Below are positions 1-8,048 of a DNA stretch of 64,000 nucleotides, piece after piece. The notes beneath the pieces were generated by a model, which worked only from the letters and a program-made list of their open reading frames with translations, did not search any database and was not told where the DNA came from. Numbering within the stretch: position 1 is the first letter of the stretch; every line of letters starts with the position of its first letter. The position numbers were made by a program, and so were the translations under genes. Origin of the DNA: Arthrobacter sp. CDRTa11 (GTDB lineage Bacteria > Actinomycetota > Actinomycetes > Actinomycetales > Micrococcaceae); assembly GCF_026427775.1 (NCBI RefSeq), contig NZ_CP044532.1, positions 5,022,001 to 5,086,000 of the forward strand, read 5' to 3'.

Positions 1-774
1 GCCCTGTCCGTTCAGGAGGGGAACAGCCACAGCCCGCATGCCGATTTCATTCTCCTCATCCATGACCGCGTAGCCCTGGCGCCGGACCTGCTCGATTTCG
101 GCACGGAAGGCTGCACGGTCGGTAATGGAATGCTCGGTGAGTGGCTCGAGTTCCAGCTCCTGCAGCAGCTTTTCGCGCTCGGAGTCTTCGGCAAAAGCCA
201 CCAGCGCCTTGCCCACAGCGGTGGTATGCAGGGCACCGAGGTGGCCAGGATCGCTGGTAACGCGGAACATCTGCGGGCCGTCCACCTTGTTGACGGTCAG
301 GTGGTGGTGGCCGTCCCTGACACTGAGGATGGTGGCCTCGCCGGTCTGTTCCGTCACGCGGCGCAGGACAGGCAGGGCGGTGCCGGCGAAGCCATGGTGG
401 TTGGACACCCGCTGGCCCAGCTGGAAGATCCGCAGGCCCAGGTGGTAGCGGCGGCCATCCGGTTCATAATCCACAAAACCGTCCCGGGTCAACGAACCCA
501 GCAACCGGTACGTGGTGCTGAAGGGCAGCTCGGCACGGCGCGAGATCTCTGCGGCACTGGCCCCGCGGGGCTCATCCCCCAGGAGCACCAGCAGGCCCAG
601 CGCTTTGCCCACCATGTCTGTCCGGTCTGGCCCCTTGGCTGCCGCTCCCTTGGCGTCAGTGGCTTGGGCGTCAGCGGACTGTGCATCAGCGGACTGTGCG
701 CCGGCGGGTTGCGCGCCAGCGGGCTGGGCATTAGCGGAGGAGCCGTAGGCAGCTGTGGTTTGGTTCACACTCAT
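1..774 (-). CDS. IclR family transcriptional regulator (3' end outside window)
   Basis: The reverse-strand frame is open from ATG 774 to base 1, so the last part of the protein lies outside the window. Residues 1-35 are an Ala/Gln/Asp-rich tract encoded by in-frame 15-base repeats (AQPAG, AQSAD), which is unusual for the family. A winged helix-turn-helix follows (VGKALGLLVLL, then AAEISRRAELPFSTTYRLLG), and then the IclR effector-binding domain (HLTVNKVDGPQMFRV; LGALHTTAVGKALVAF). A GGGAG lies 9 bases before the ATG; a later start at the MVGKAL methionine (near 617) would remove the repeat tract. The gene is divergent from the transporter at 1010, which it probably controls. The ligand is unknown. 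Confidence 0.88.
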   Translation of the reverse strand, partial: MSVNQTTAAYGSSANAQPAGAQPAGAQSADAQSADAQATDAKGAAAKGPDRTDMVGKALGLLVLLGDEPRGASAAEISRRAELPFSTTYRLLGSLTRDGFVDYEPDGRRYHLGLRIFQLGQRVSNHHGFAGTALPVLRRVTEQTGEATILSVRDGHHHLTVNKVDGPQMFRVTSDPGHLGALHTTAVGKALVAFAEDSEREKLLQELELEPLTEHSITDRAAFRAEIEQVRRQGYAVMDEENEIGMRAVAVPLLNGQG

Positions 775-869
775 AAGTCGATGCTCCCACATCGTGGCAA
801 CTATTTCTAGATGGTGATTATTTTCTTGACAGGTGACCACCCTCACAGCCATCATTGCTGTATCGCACA

Positions 870-893
870 AGTAGCTCCCACCATGTGGCTACT
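870..893. promoter_or_regulatory. candidate operator between the IclR gene and the MFS gene
   Basis: AGTAGC (870-875) and GCTACT (888-893) are perfect inverted arms separated by 12 bp inside the 235-bp divergent intergenic region. IclR proteins often bind such dyads next to their own gene. This assignment is inference only. Confidence 0.3.
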
Positions 894-1009
894 AGTCCGG
901 GTCCTTCAGTGGATCCAGCCACACCCCGCACTCGCGCCATCACCCAGGCAGCGGCGGCTGCGACCCTCCAGGTCCATCCCAGACAATGTCGTCACACAAA
1001 AGGAACTCC

Positions 1010-2329
1010 ATGAGCCAGACACTTCCGTCCGCGGAGCCGGGCACCGTCGCCCCGGCCGGGACACCGAAGAAGGCCGCCGTCGCCAGCTTCCTGGGCAGCG
1101 CCGTCGAGTATTACGACTTCTTCATCTTCGGCTCGGCGGCCGCCCTGATTTTTCCCACGGTCTTCTTCCCCAGCGCCGATGCCAACGCAGCCATCATGTC
1201 CTTCGCCACCTTCGGGTTTGCCTACGTGGCGCGTCCCGTGGGCGCGGTGATCCTGGGGCACTTCGGTGACAGGGTGGGCCGGCAGAAAGTGCTGATGTTC
1301 ACCCTGGTGCTGATGGGCGCCTCCACTTTCCTGATCGGCTGCCTGCCCGACTTCAACACCGTTGGCTGGTGGGCACCGGCGCTGCTGGTGCTGGCGCGGC
1401 TCTGCCAGGGCCTCTCGGCAGCCGGCGAGCAGGCAGGCGCCTCGTCCATGACCTTGGAACACGCGCCGGACAACCGCCGCTCGTTCTTTACCTCCTGGAC
1501 CCTTACCGGCACCCAGGGCGGCCAGATCCTCGCCGCCCTCGTCTTTATCCCGGTCCTGGCCCTTCCTGATGAGATCAAGTACGGCATCGGCTGGCGCGTC
1601 CCGTTCTGGCTGAGCGCCGTGGTGGTTCTGGTGGCATTCTTCATCCGCCGCACCCTGCACGAACCGCCCGCCTTCGAAGAGGCCCAGAAGACCGCCCAAA
1701 TCTCCAAGCTTCCTGTGGCCGATCTCCTCAAATCCCACTGGCGCGACGTGCTGCGCGTTGTCTGCTGCGCCTTCATCGCTGCCGTTTCCACCGTGTTCGG
1801 CACCCTCGCCATCAGCTACGCAAAAACCGTCGCCGGTGTTGACGGGACCACCACGCTCTGGCTGGTGGTGGGCGCCAACCTGGTGGCCCTGGGAACCCAG
1901 CCGGTGTTCGGAATGCTCGCCGACCGGATTGGCCGCAAGCCAATCTTCATCTACGGCGCCCTTTCCAGTGCCGTACTGACGCCCGTTTTCCTGCTCAGCC
2001 TGGAATCCGGCAGCGTTCCCCTGATGTTCCTCGCTGCCATCGGGTTCTTCTCCTGCGGCTATGCTGCTTCCAACGCTGTCTGGCCGTCTTTCTACGCCGA
2101 GATGTTCAGCACCAAAGTCCGCTTCTCGGGCCTGGCCATCGGCACCCAGCTTGGCTTCCTGATGGCAGGTTTTGCGCCGGCAATCGTGGCAGCAATGGGC
2201 GGGATCAAGCCCGGCGGCTGGGTCCAGATCAGCATCTTCACCGCAGTCATCTGCGTGGTGGCGGCCACCTCAGCCCTCACGGCCAGGGAAACCTTCAGGG
2301 TCCCCACGAAGCAGCTCGGCCTGAAGTAA
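1010..2329 (+). CDS. MHS-family MFS transporter (metabolite:H+ symporter)
   Basis: This 439-residue membrane protein has about 12 hydrophobic segments. The N-terminus carries the MHS signature (SFLGSAVEYYDFFIFGSAAA), followed by the first-loop motif GHFGDRVGRQKVL and a second copy, GMLADRIGRKPIF, between TM8 and TM9. The family (ShiA, KgtP, ProP relatives) imports organic acids such as shikimate, alpha-ketoglutarate or aromatic acids with protons. I chose ATG 1010 because AAAGGA lies 6-7 bases upstream; an in-frame ATG at 986 lacks a good site. It is divergent from an IclR regulator, which suggests substrate-induced import of an organic acid. The substrate cannot be read from sequence. Confidence 0.9.
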   Translation: MSQTLPSAEPGTVAPAGTPKKAAVASFLGSAVEYYDFFIFGSAAALIFPTVFFPSADANAAIMSFATFGFAYVARPVGAVILGHFGDRVGRQKVLMFTLVLMGASTFLIGCLPDFNTVGWWAPALLVLARLCQGLSAAGEQAGASSMTLEHAPDNRRSFFTSWTLTGTQGGQILAALVFIPVLALPDEIKYGIGWRVPFWLSAVVVLVAFFIRRTLHEPPAFEEAQKTAQISKLPVADLLKSHWRDVLRVVCCAFIAAVSTVFGTLAISYAKTVAGVDGTTTLWLVVGANLVALGTQPVFGMLADRIGRKPIFIYGALSSAVLTPVFLLSLESGSVPLMFLAAIGFFSCGYAASNAVWPSFYAEMFSTKVRFSGLAIGTQLGFLMAGFAPAIVAAMGGIKPGGWVQISIFTAVICVVAATSALTARETFRVPTKQLGLK

Positions 2330-2375
2330 GGCATCCGGCGTCGGCGCTTTTACGGCTGCTGCCCGCTTGGTATTC

Positions 2376-2412
2376 GAAAGCCCGGCGTGTCCCGATGACG
2401 CGCCGGGCTTTC
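2376..2412. terminator. hairpin terminator after the MHS transporter
   Basis: A perfect 12-bp stem (GAAAGCCCGGCG / CGCCGGGCTTTC) encloses a 13-base loop, 47 bp after the transporter stop. There is no long U run. The rest of 2330-2601 shows no gene. Confidence 0.65.
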
Positions 2413-2601
2413 GGCGCGTTAGGGGTTCGGGCCTGGAACGTCCGGCCCCGTCGCTGGCCAAGAGGGCGCAGGCGCCCAACGGCGGGGCGTGGCCAGTAGG
2501 GGGCACGAACGTTCGACGGCCATCGGCTGGCTGGGACGCCGCTGCGGGCGCCGCACTTGCCCAAATCCTAAAATGTCAGACCCTCGCAAGATGATAGAGA
2601 C

Positions 2602-4078
2602 ATGGAAAGTGGAGCAGTGGTGAAGGCGTTTGCGGCAATCGACGCCGCCATTGCCACGCTGACTGCGTTAGTAATGGATGCTGATCCCGCTGCTTCCTCG
2701 GGTGCCGATCCGCTCCGCCTGATGGCCGATGGATGCCTGGACATCCTTGACGGGGCGAGGCGGACAGAGGCGCAAATGGCGGCTCTAAAGGCCCACGCTG
2801 CTGCGACATTCGCTGATACCACCAAGGCGATCGCTGGGCCGGCGGAGTCGCCACAGGATGCCACAGCGCAGGAGATGGCTGTGACCGCCGAGATCGCCTG
2901 CGTGCTGACCGTTGGTTCCCGTGCCGCTGGTGCATTGTTGTCCCAAGCCGAGCAACTCATTACGGCGTTGCCGCTCACCCTCACAGCGTTGCAGCTCGGA
3001 ACCATTTCCTGGCAGCACGCCAGGGCAATGGTCGATGAATCTGCCTGTCTTGATCCCGCCGGCGCCGCCTCGCTGGAAGCGCACTTCCTGGATCCGGACG
3101 CCCTAGACGCGGCCCGCGGCTGCCCCGTGGGCGAAATGCCCGCCTCCCGGTTCCGCGCCAAGGCGCGAACCTGGCGCTAACGCCACCACAAGGAGAGCAT
3201 CGAGAAACGGCATGGCCTGGCTCTCCGCCTACCTTCCGGCAACCGAGGCCAGCGGAATCTGGAACCGGATCACAGCCATTTCCCGCAGCCTGCAGGGGCC
3301 AGCCGAAACCCGAACCCTCACCCAGATGCGGGCCGACGTGCTCGCATCCGCACTCCTCAGCAGCGGAAACCGCGGGAGCAGCGGGGACGGCGAGAGCAGC
3401 GGGAATGACCAAGAAATGGCCCCCGGACACGTCCCGACGCCCCGGGCGCAGGTGTTGGTCACTGTGCCGGTGTTTTCCCTGCTGGGGGTCACGGACGAGC
3501 CGGCCATGCTGGACGGATATGGCCCCATCCCCGCCTCGATGGCCAGGGACCTGGTCGCAAATGGTGCCGACTCCTTCTACCGTGTGCTGGTGGATCCGCG
3601 GGATGGAGCACCTCTGGAGATCGGCCGCACGAGTTACCGGCTCACCAAAGCGATGCGGAACTGGCGGCGGATGAGGGACGGCAAGTGTCCGTTCCCCGGC
3701 TGCAGCAACCACTCGCTGGACAATGAAGCAGACCACCTCCTCGCCTGGCATCACGGCGGAACCACCGGGATCAGCAACCTCGGCCAACCCTGTCCCAAAC
3801 ACCATCGACTCAGACACACCAGCGGCTGGAAACCCACACCGGCCACAAAGAATGAACCGCCGGGCTGGATCTCACCCTCCGGGCGCCACTACAAAAGTGA
3901 ACACCAGGACTGGGAAGCACCACATTGGCCTCAAGAACTAAGGCCCCAGCTGCAATTACACACGCACCGGCCGCACGCAGCTCCGGGTAATGCTTCCTGT
4001 CACTCCCCGGACTTCCACCACACCGATCTGTCCCTGGGAGAGAACGGCTTGGAGCGGTTCCTGCACGCCCGTGCCTGA
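2602..4078 (+). pseudogene. broken DUF222/HNH endonuclease-domain gene
   Basis: The N-terminal half (2602-3180) is a DUF222 domain that stops at TAA 3178 directly after RAKARTWR, where intact relatives continue with a charged RHH... segment. The same frame goes on after the stop as RHHKESIEKRH and then breaks. The C-terminal half (3212-4078) resumes in the next frame with MAWLSAYLPA and ends with an HNH nuclease: CPFPGCSNHSLDNEADHLLAWHHGG, then NLGQPCPKHHRLRH. About 15-20 residues normally present between the halves appear to be missing. So there is one nonsense change and one frame-changing deletion. These proteins are abundant in actinobacteria and of unclear role. The second half has no ribosome site of its own that I can see, so an active product is unlikely. 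Confidence 0.8.
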
Positions 4079-4098
4079 GTGGAATATGGCCAGTACTC

Positions 4099-5187
4099 TT
4101 ATGGCCGGCCGGTCTCCAAGACGGACTCCAGATCGAAGTTGACCGGCTCTTCAAGCTGCTCGTAAGTGCATGACTCGGGATTCCGGTCCGGGCGCCAACG
4201 GTTGAACTGCGCGGTGTGGCGGAACCGGTCGCCCTCCATATGGTCGTACCTGACCTCCACCACCAGCTCGGGGCGGAGCGGCACAAAGGACAGATCCTTG
4301 CCTGCGCTCCAGCGGCTGCCCTCGGCGTTCCGCGGCGTGCGTTCGCCTTCCGCCTGCTTGGCCCACGCCCAGGGGTGCCCGTCGAAATCGGTCACCAGCG
4401 GCTGAAGCTCCTTGAACAGTTCCTGGCGGCGCTTCATCGGAAAGGCGCCAATAACGCCCACACTGGCCAGGGCGCCGTCGTCCTTGTACAGGCCCAGCAG
4501 GAGTGAACCGATCGCGTCCTCCCCATTCTTGTGGACCCGGTAGCCAGCCACCACACAGTCCGCCGTGCGTTCATGCTTGACCTTGAACATCACGCGCTTG
4601 TCCGGCTGGTACCGGCCGTCCAGAGGCTTGGCCACGATCCCGTCCAGGCCTGCGCCCTCAAACTGCCGGAACCACTGTTCCGCCAGGTCTTTGTCCTGCG
4701 TGGCGGCGGTGAGATGGACAGGAGCCCGGCTGGCCGCGAGCGCCTTCTCCAAAGCAGTGCGCCGCTCAGCGAAGGGCCGGTCCATGTAATCGTCGTCGCC
4801 GAGGGCCAGCAGGTCGAACGCCACGAACTTGGCCGGGGTCTGTGCCGCCAGGAGCTTGACGCGGCTGGCCGCCGGGTGGATGCGCTGCTGGAGGGCGTCA
4901 AAATCCAGCCGGTCCCCGGAAGCGCCCACGAGCACGATCTCGCCGTCCAGCACACACCGCGGCGGAAGGTTCTCCTTCAAAGCTTCAACCAGCTCGGGGA
5001 AGTACCGGGTCATGGGTTTCTCATTCCGGCTGCCGATCTCCACGTCGTCCCCGTCGCGGAAAATAATGGACCGGAAACCGTCCCATTTGGGCTCGTAACT
5101 CAGGGCACGCCCCGCCGGGATACCACCAATTCCGCTGACGGATTTGGCGAGCATGGGCGGGACAGGCGGCATCACGGGAAGTTGCAT
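4099..5187 (-). CDS. ligC: ATP-dependent DNA ligase, LigC type
   Basis: This 362-residue protein joins nicked DNA using ATP. The adenylation motif is SYEPKWDGFR, with the lysine (residue 34) as nucleophile. Downstream motifs are RCVLDGEIVL, FVAFDLLALG, GAGLDGIVAKPL (motif IV) and RVMFKVKHERTADCVVAGYR (motif V), followed by an OB-fold domain with WSAGKDLSFVPLRPELVVEV. Length and motif spacing match mycobacterial LigC, an accessory ligase linked to end joining and repair, rather than the LigD fusion. I chose the second of two close ATGs because LigC proteins begin with xLPVMPPVxPMLAKS; ATG 5196 would add three residues. It stands alone, convergent with the broken HNH gene. Confidence 0.92.
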   Translation of the reverse strand: MQLPVMPPVPPMLAKSVSGIGGIPAGRALSYEPKWDGFRSIIFRDGDDVEIGSRNEKPMTRYFPELVEALKENLPPRCVLDGEIVLVGASGDRLDFDALQQRIHPAASRVKLLAAQTPAKFVAFDLLALGDDDYMDRPFAERRTALEKALAASRAPVHLTAATQDKDLAEQWFRQFEGAGLDGIVAKPLDGRYQPDKRVMFKVKHERTADCVVAGYRVHKNGEDAIGSLLLGLYKDDGALASVGVIGAFPMKRRQELFKELQPLVTDFDGHPWAWAKQAEGERTPRNAEGSRWSAGKDLSFVPLRPELVVEVRYDHMEGDRFRHTAQFNRWRPDRNPESCTYEQLEEPVNFDLESVLETGRP

Positions 5188-5285
5188 AGTGCCCATTCTT
5201 GCCCGCCGACCGCGCCGGCGGTAGGCCTAAGGCACCTCAAACCGGGCCCTCGACACAGCACCCTGCCGGACGGTAGACCTTAACG

Positions 5286-6314
5286 ATGGTCACCGTCGGC
5301 TTTCACGCCTCACATGAACAGATCAGTCCCGCCCAGCTGCTCAGGGACGTCCAGCACGCAGAGCAGGCCGGTTTTGACGCCGCCATGTGCTCGGACCACA
5401 TCGAGCCCTGGTCAGCCAGGCAGGGACACTCCGGCTTTGCCTGGTCCTGGCTTGGAGCGGCACTGGCCACCACCAACCTGAGCTTCGGCGTGGTGACGGC
5501 ACCGGGGCAGCGCTACCACCCGGCCATCATCGCGCACGCCTCAGCCACGCTTGCCAGCATGTTTCCCGGCAGGTTCTGGATGGCCCCCGGAAGTGGGGAG
5601 AACATGAACGAGCACGTCACCGGTGATGCCTGGCCGCCGAAGGAGACCCGTCAGCGCCGGCTCGAGGAATGCGTGGACGTGATCCGGCGCCTTCACCGCG
5701 GCGAGGAAGTGACGCACCATGGACTGGTGACCGTTGAACAGGCAAGAATCTGGGACGTTCCCGAGCCTCCGCCTCCGCTGATCGCGCCGGCGATCAGTGT
5801 GGACACCGCACGCCGCGCCGCCTCTTGGGCCGACGGCCTGGTGACAGTCAACCAGCCGCCCGCGAAGCTGAAGGACATGCTGGCCGCGTACCGGGACAAC
5901 GGCGGCCGCGGAAAGGCAGTCCTGCAGGTGCATTTGTCCTGGGCGCCCACTGAAAGAGAAGCAACGGCGGTAGCGCTTGACCAGTGGCGGAGCAATACTT
6001 TCGCTCCGCCCATCCCCTGGGACCTCCCCACGGCCGGGCATTTCGACGGCGTCAGCGCCCACGTGGGCGAGGACCAGGTGCGGAAAGCCGTCAACGTCTC
6101 GGCCAGCTTGGACCGTCACGCGGAGTGGCTTGCCGGGTACGGAGAACTCGGCTTCGAGGAGCTCTACCTGCATTTCGTGGGCCAGGAGCAGGGATCTTTC
6201 ATTGACGCTTTCGCGGCCGATGTCCTGCCCCGACTCCGTGGGACTGTCTCAAGGGGGATTCCGGGCAGAGTGACGCCGGCAAACGAGACCATGGCAAAGG
6301 CGGCCACACCATGA
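5286..6314 (+). CDS. LLM-class flavin-dependent oxidoreductase (TIGR03885-like)
   Basis: This 342-residue luciferase-like monooxygenase fold carries MCSDHIEPWSARQGHSGFAWSWLGAA-type segments, GVVTAPGQRYHPA, the glycine loop MAPGSGENMNEHV, and a C-terminal FEELYLHFVG. The sequence resembles the subfamily described as probable FMN-dependent (non-F420) oxidoreductases, whose reaction is not established. The stop codon overlaps the start of the next gene in ATGA (6311-6314), so it is translationally coupled to a GH13 enzyme. That coupling suggests a role with sugar or glucan metabolism, but this is inference. Confidence 0.88.
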   Translation: MVTVGFHASHEQISPAQLLRDVQHAEQAGFDAAMCSDHIEPWSARQGHSGFAWSWLGAALATTNLSFGVVTAPGQRYHPAIIAHASATLASMFPGRFWMAPGSGENMNEHVTGDAWPPKETRQRRLEECVDVIRRLHRGEEVTHHGLVTVEQARIWDVPEPPPPLIAPAISVDTARRAASWADGLVTVNQPPAKLKDMLAAYRDNGGRGKAVLQVHLSWAPTEREATAVALDQWRSNTFAPPIPWDLPTAGHFDGVSAHVGEDQVRKAVNVSASLDRHAEWLAGYGELGFEELYLHFVGQEQGSFIDAFAADVLPRLRGTVSRGIPGRVTPANETMAKAATP

Positions 6315-8005
6315 GGATCGCGGAAACTTCAGATCTCTGGTGGAAGAACTCGGTCATCTACTGCCTGGACGTGGAGACCTTTTTTGACGACGACGGCGAC
6401 GGCACCGGCGACTTCGCGGGCCTGACCCAGCGGGTGGACTACCTCGCAGCGCTGGGCGTCACGTGCATCTGGTTGATGCCGTTCTACCCGTCCCCGGACC
6501 GGGACGACGGCTATGACGTCACTGACTTCTTCACCGTGGATCCCCGGCTGGGCACCATGGGGGATCTCGTGGAGTTCATCCGCGCGGCCAAGGACCGGGG
6601 CATGCGGGTCATCGCCGACTTTGTGGTCAACCACACCTCCATCCAGCATCCCTGGTTCAAGGAAGCCCGGAAATCCACGGACAACCCCTACCGGGACTAT
6701 TACGTCTGGCGGAAGGACACTCCGCCGGACACCTCGTCCGAAGTGGTGTTTCCCGGCGAGCAAACGTCGCTGTGGACCAAGGACGAGGCCACCGGGGAGT
6801 GGTACCTCCACATGTTCGCGGAGCACCAGCCGGATCTCAACGTCACGCACCCGGCTGTCCGGAACGAGATCGCCAAGGCCATGGGCCTGTGGCTGGAGCT
6901 GGGGCTGGACGGCTTCCGGCTGGATGCCGTCCCGTTCTTCCTGGAAACCCGCGGCCAGCCCAAGGACGAGGCCGCCAACCTCGATCCGCATGACTACCTG
7001 ACGGCGCTGCGCAGCTTCGTGAGCCGCCGGAACGGCAGCGCGGTGCTGCTAGGCGAAGTCAACCTGCCCTACAAGGAGCAGCTGGAATACTTCGGCGGCC
7101 CTGACGGCAATGAGCTGAACATGCAGTTCGACTTTATGTCCATGCAGCACCTCTACCTGTCCCTGGCCCGGCAGGATGCCCGGCCGTTGGCCGAGACCCT
7201 CAAAAGCAGGCCCGCCCTGCACCCGGACAACCAGTGGGCCATGTTCGTCCGCAACCATGACGAGCTGACGCTGGACAAGCTCAGCGACGCCGAACGGCAG
7301 GAGGTTTTCGCCGCCTTCGGGCCCGAGAAATCCATGCAGATCTACGGCCGCGGGCTGCGGCGCCGGCTGCCGCCAATGCTTGGTGGTGATGCGGACAGAA
7401 TCCGGATGGTCTATTCGTTGCTGTTCTGCCTGCCCGGCACGCCGGTGCTCTTCTACGGCGAGGAGATCGGCATGGGCGAGGACCTGAAGCAGAAAAGCCG
7501 GGCCGCCGTCCGTACGCCCATGCAGTGGAACAACGGGAAGAACGGCGGCTTCTCCACTGCCAAGGCCTCAGACCTGGTGGTTCCGCTGGTGCGCGGCGAG
7601 TACGGGCCGGAGAACGTCAGCGCGGCGGCCGCCAAACGGGATCCTGATTCCCTTTGGAACTTTATGGCCATCCTGATGCAGCGCTACCGTGAGTCGCCGG
7701 AGCTGGGTTGGGGCCACTTCGCCATGATCGACCAGCCGGAGCCCGCGGTCTTCGCCCACACCTGCAGCTCGGACGGGGCCACCATGGTTCTGCTGCACAA
7801 CCTCGGCGAGGACCCGGTGAAAGTCGCCGGCAGGGCAGGCCCGGAGGACGCCGGCCCGCGAGCGTACAAGGGTGCCGTCCTGCTGGACGTGCTCGACGGC
7901 GACAATGTGCCTTTGGAACCCGACGGCGCCTTCACAGTGGAGCTGGGCCGTTACGGTTACAAATGGTTCAGGGTGCACCATCAGGGCGACCGGCTGGCGC
8001 CGTGA
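6311..8005 (+). CDS. GH13 alpha-amylase family enzyme (trehalose-synthase-like)
   Basis: This 564-residue (beta/alpha)8 glycoside hydrolase starts with WWKNSVIYCLDVETFFD. The conserved GH13 regions are present: VIADFVVNHTS (region I), GFRLDAVPFF with nucleophile D205 (region II), AVLLGEVN with acid/base E249 (region III), and FVRNHDELT with D317 (region IV). A C-terminal beta domain ends the protein. There is no signal peptide, so it acts in the cytoplasm. It resembles trehalose-synthase-type and glucosidase-type members. Substrates could be maltose, trehalose or sucrose, and sequence alone does not decide. It overlaps the preceding LLM oxidoreductase by 4 bp and converges on another GH13 gene 43 bp away. 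Confidence 0.88.
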   Translation: MRIAETSDLWWKNSVIYCLDVETFFDDDGDGTGDFAGLTQRVDYLAALGVTCIWLMPFYPSPDRDDGYDVTDFFTVDPRLGTMGDLVEFIRAAKDRGMRVIADFVVNHTSIQHPWFKEARKSTDNPYRDYYVWRKDTPPDTSSEVVFPGEQTSLWTKDEATGEWYLHMFAEHQPDLNVTHPAVRNEIAKAMGLWLELGLDGFRLDAVPFFLETRGQPKDEAANLDPHDYLTALRSFVSRRNGSAVLLGEVNLPYKEQLEYFGGPDGNELNMQFDFMSMQHLYLSLARQDARPLAETLKSRPALHPDNQWAMFVRNHDELTLDKLSDAERQEVFAAFGPEKSMQIYGRGLRRRLPPMLGGDADRIRMVYSLLFCLPGTPVLFYGEEIGMGEDLKQKSRAAVRTPMQWNNGKNGGFSTAKASDLVVPLVRGEYGPENVSAAAAKRDPDSLWNFMAILMQRYRESPELGWGHFAMIDQPEPAVFAHTCSSDGATMVLLHNLGEDPVKVAGRAGPEDAGPRAYKGAVLLDVLDGDNVPLEPDGAFTVELGRYGYKWFRVHHQGDRLAP

Positions 8006-8048
8006 GCGGCTGAGAGCACACCAGCGGCGACTCTTCCTGGCGCAGCAA

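Noticed and set aside
811..1269. 152-codon forward frame before the MHS transporter
   Set aside because: It overlaps the transporter in another frame, has Arg/Pro-rich random composition and no ribosome site.
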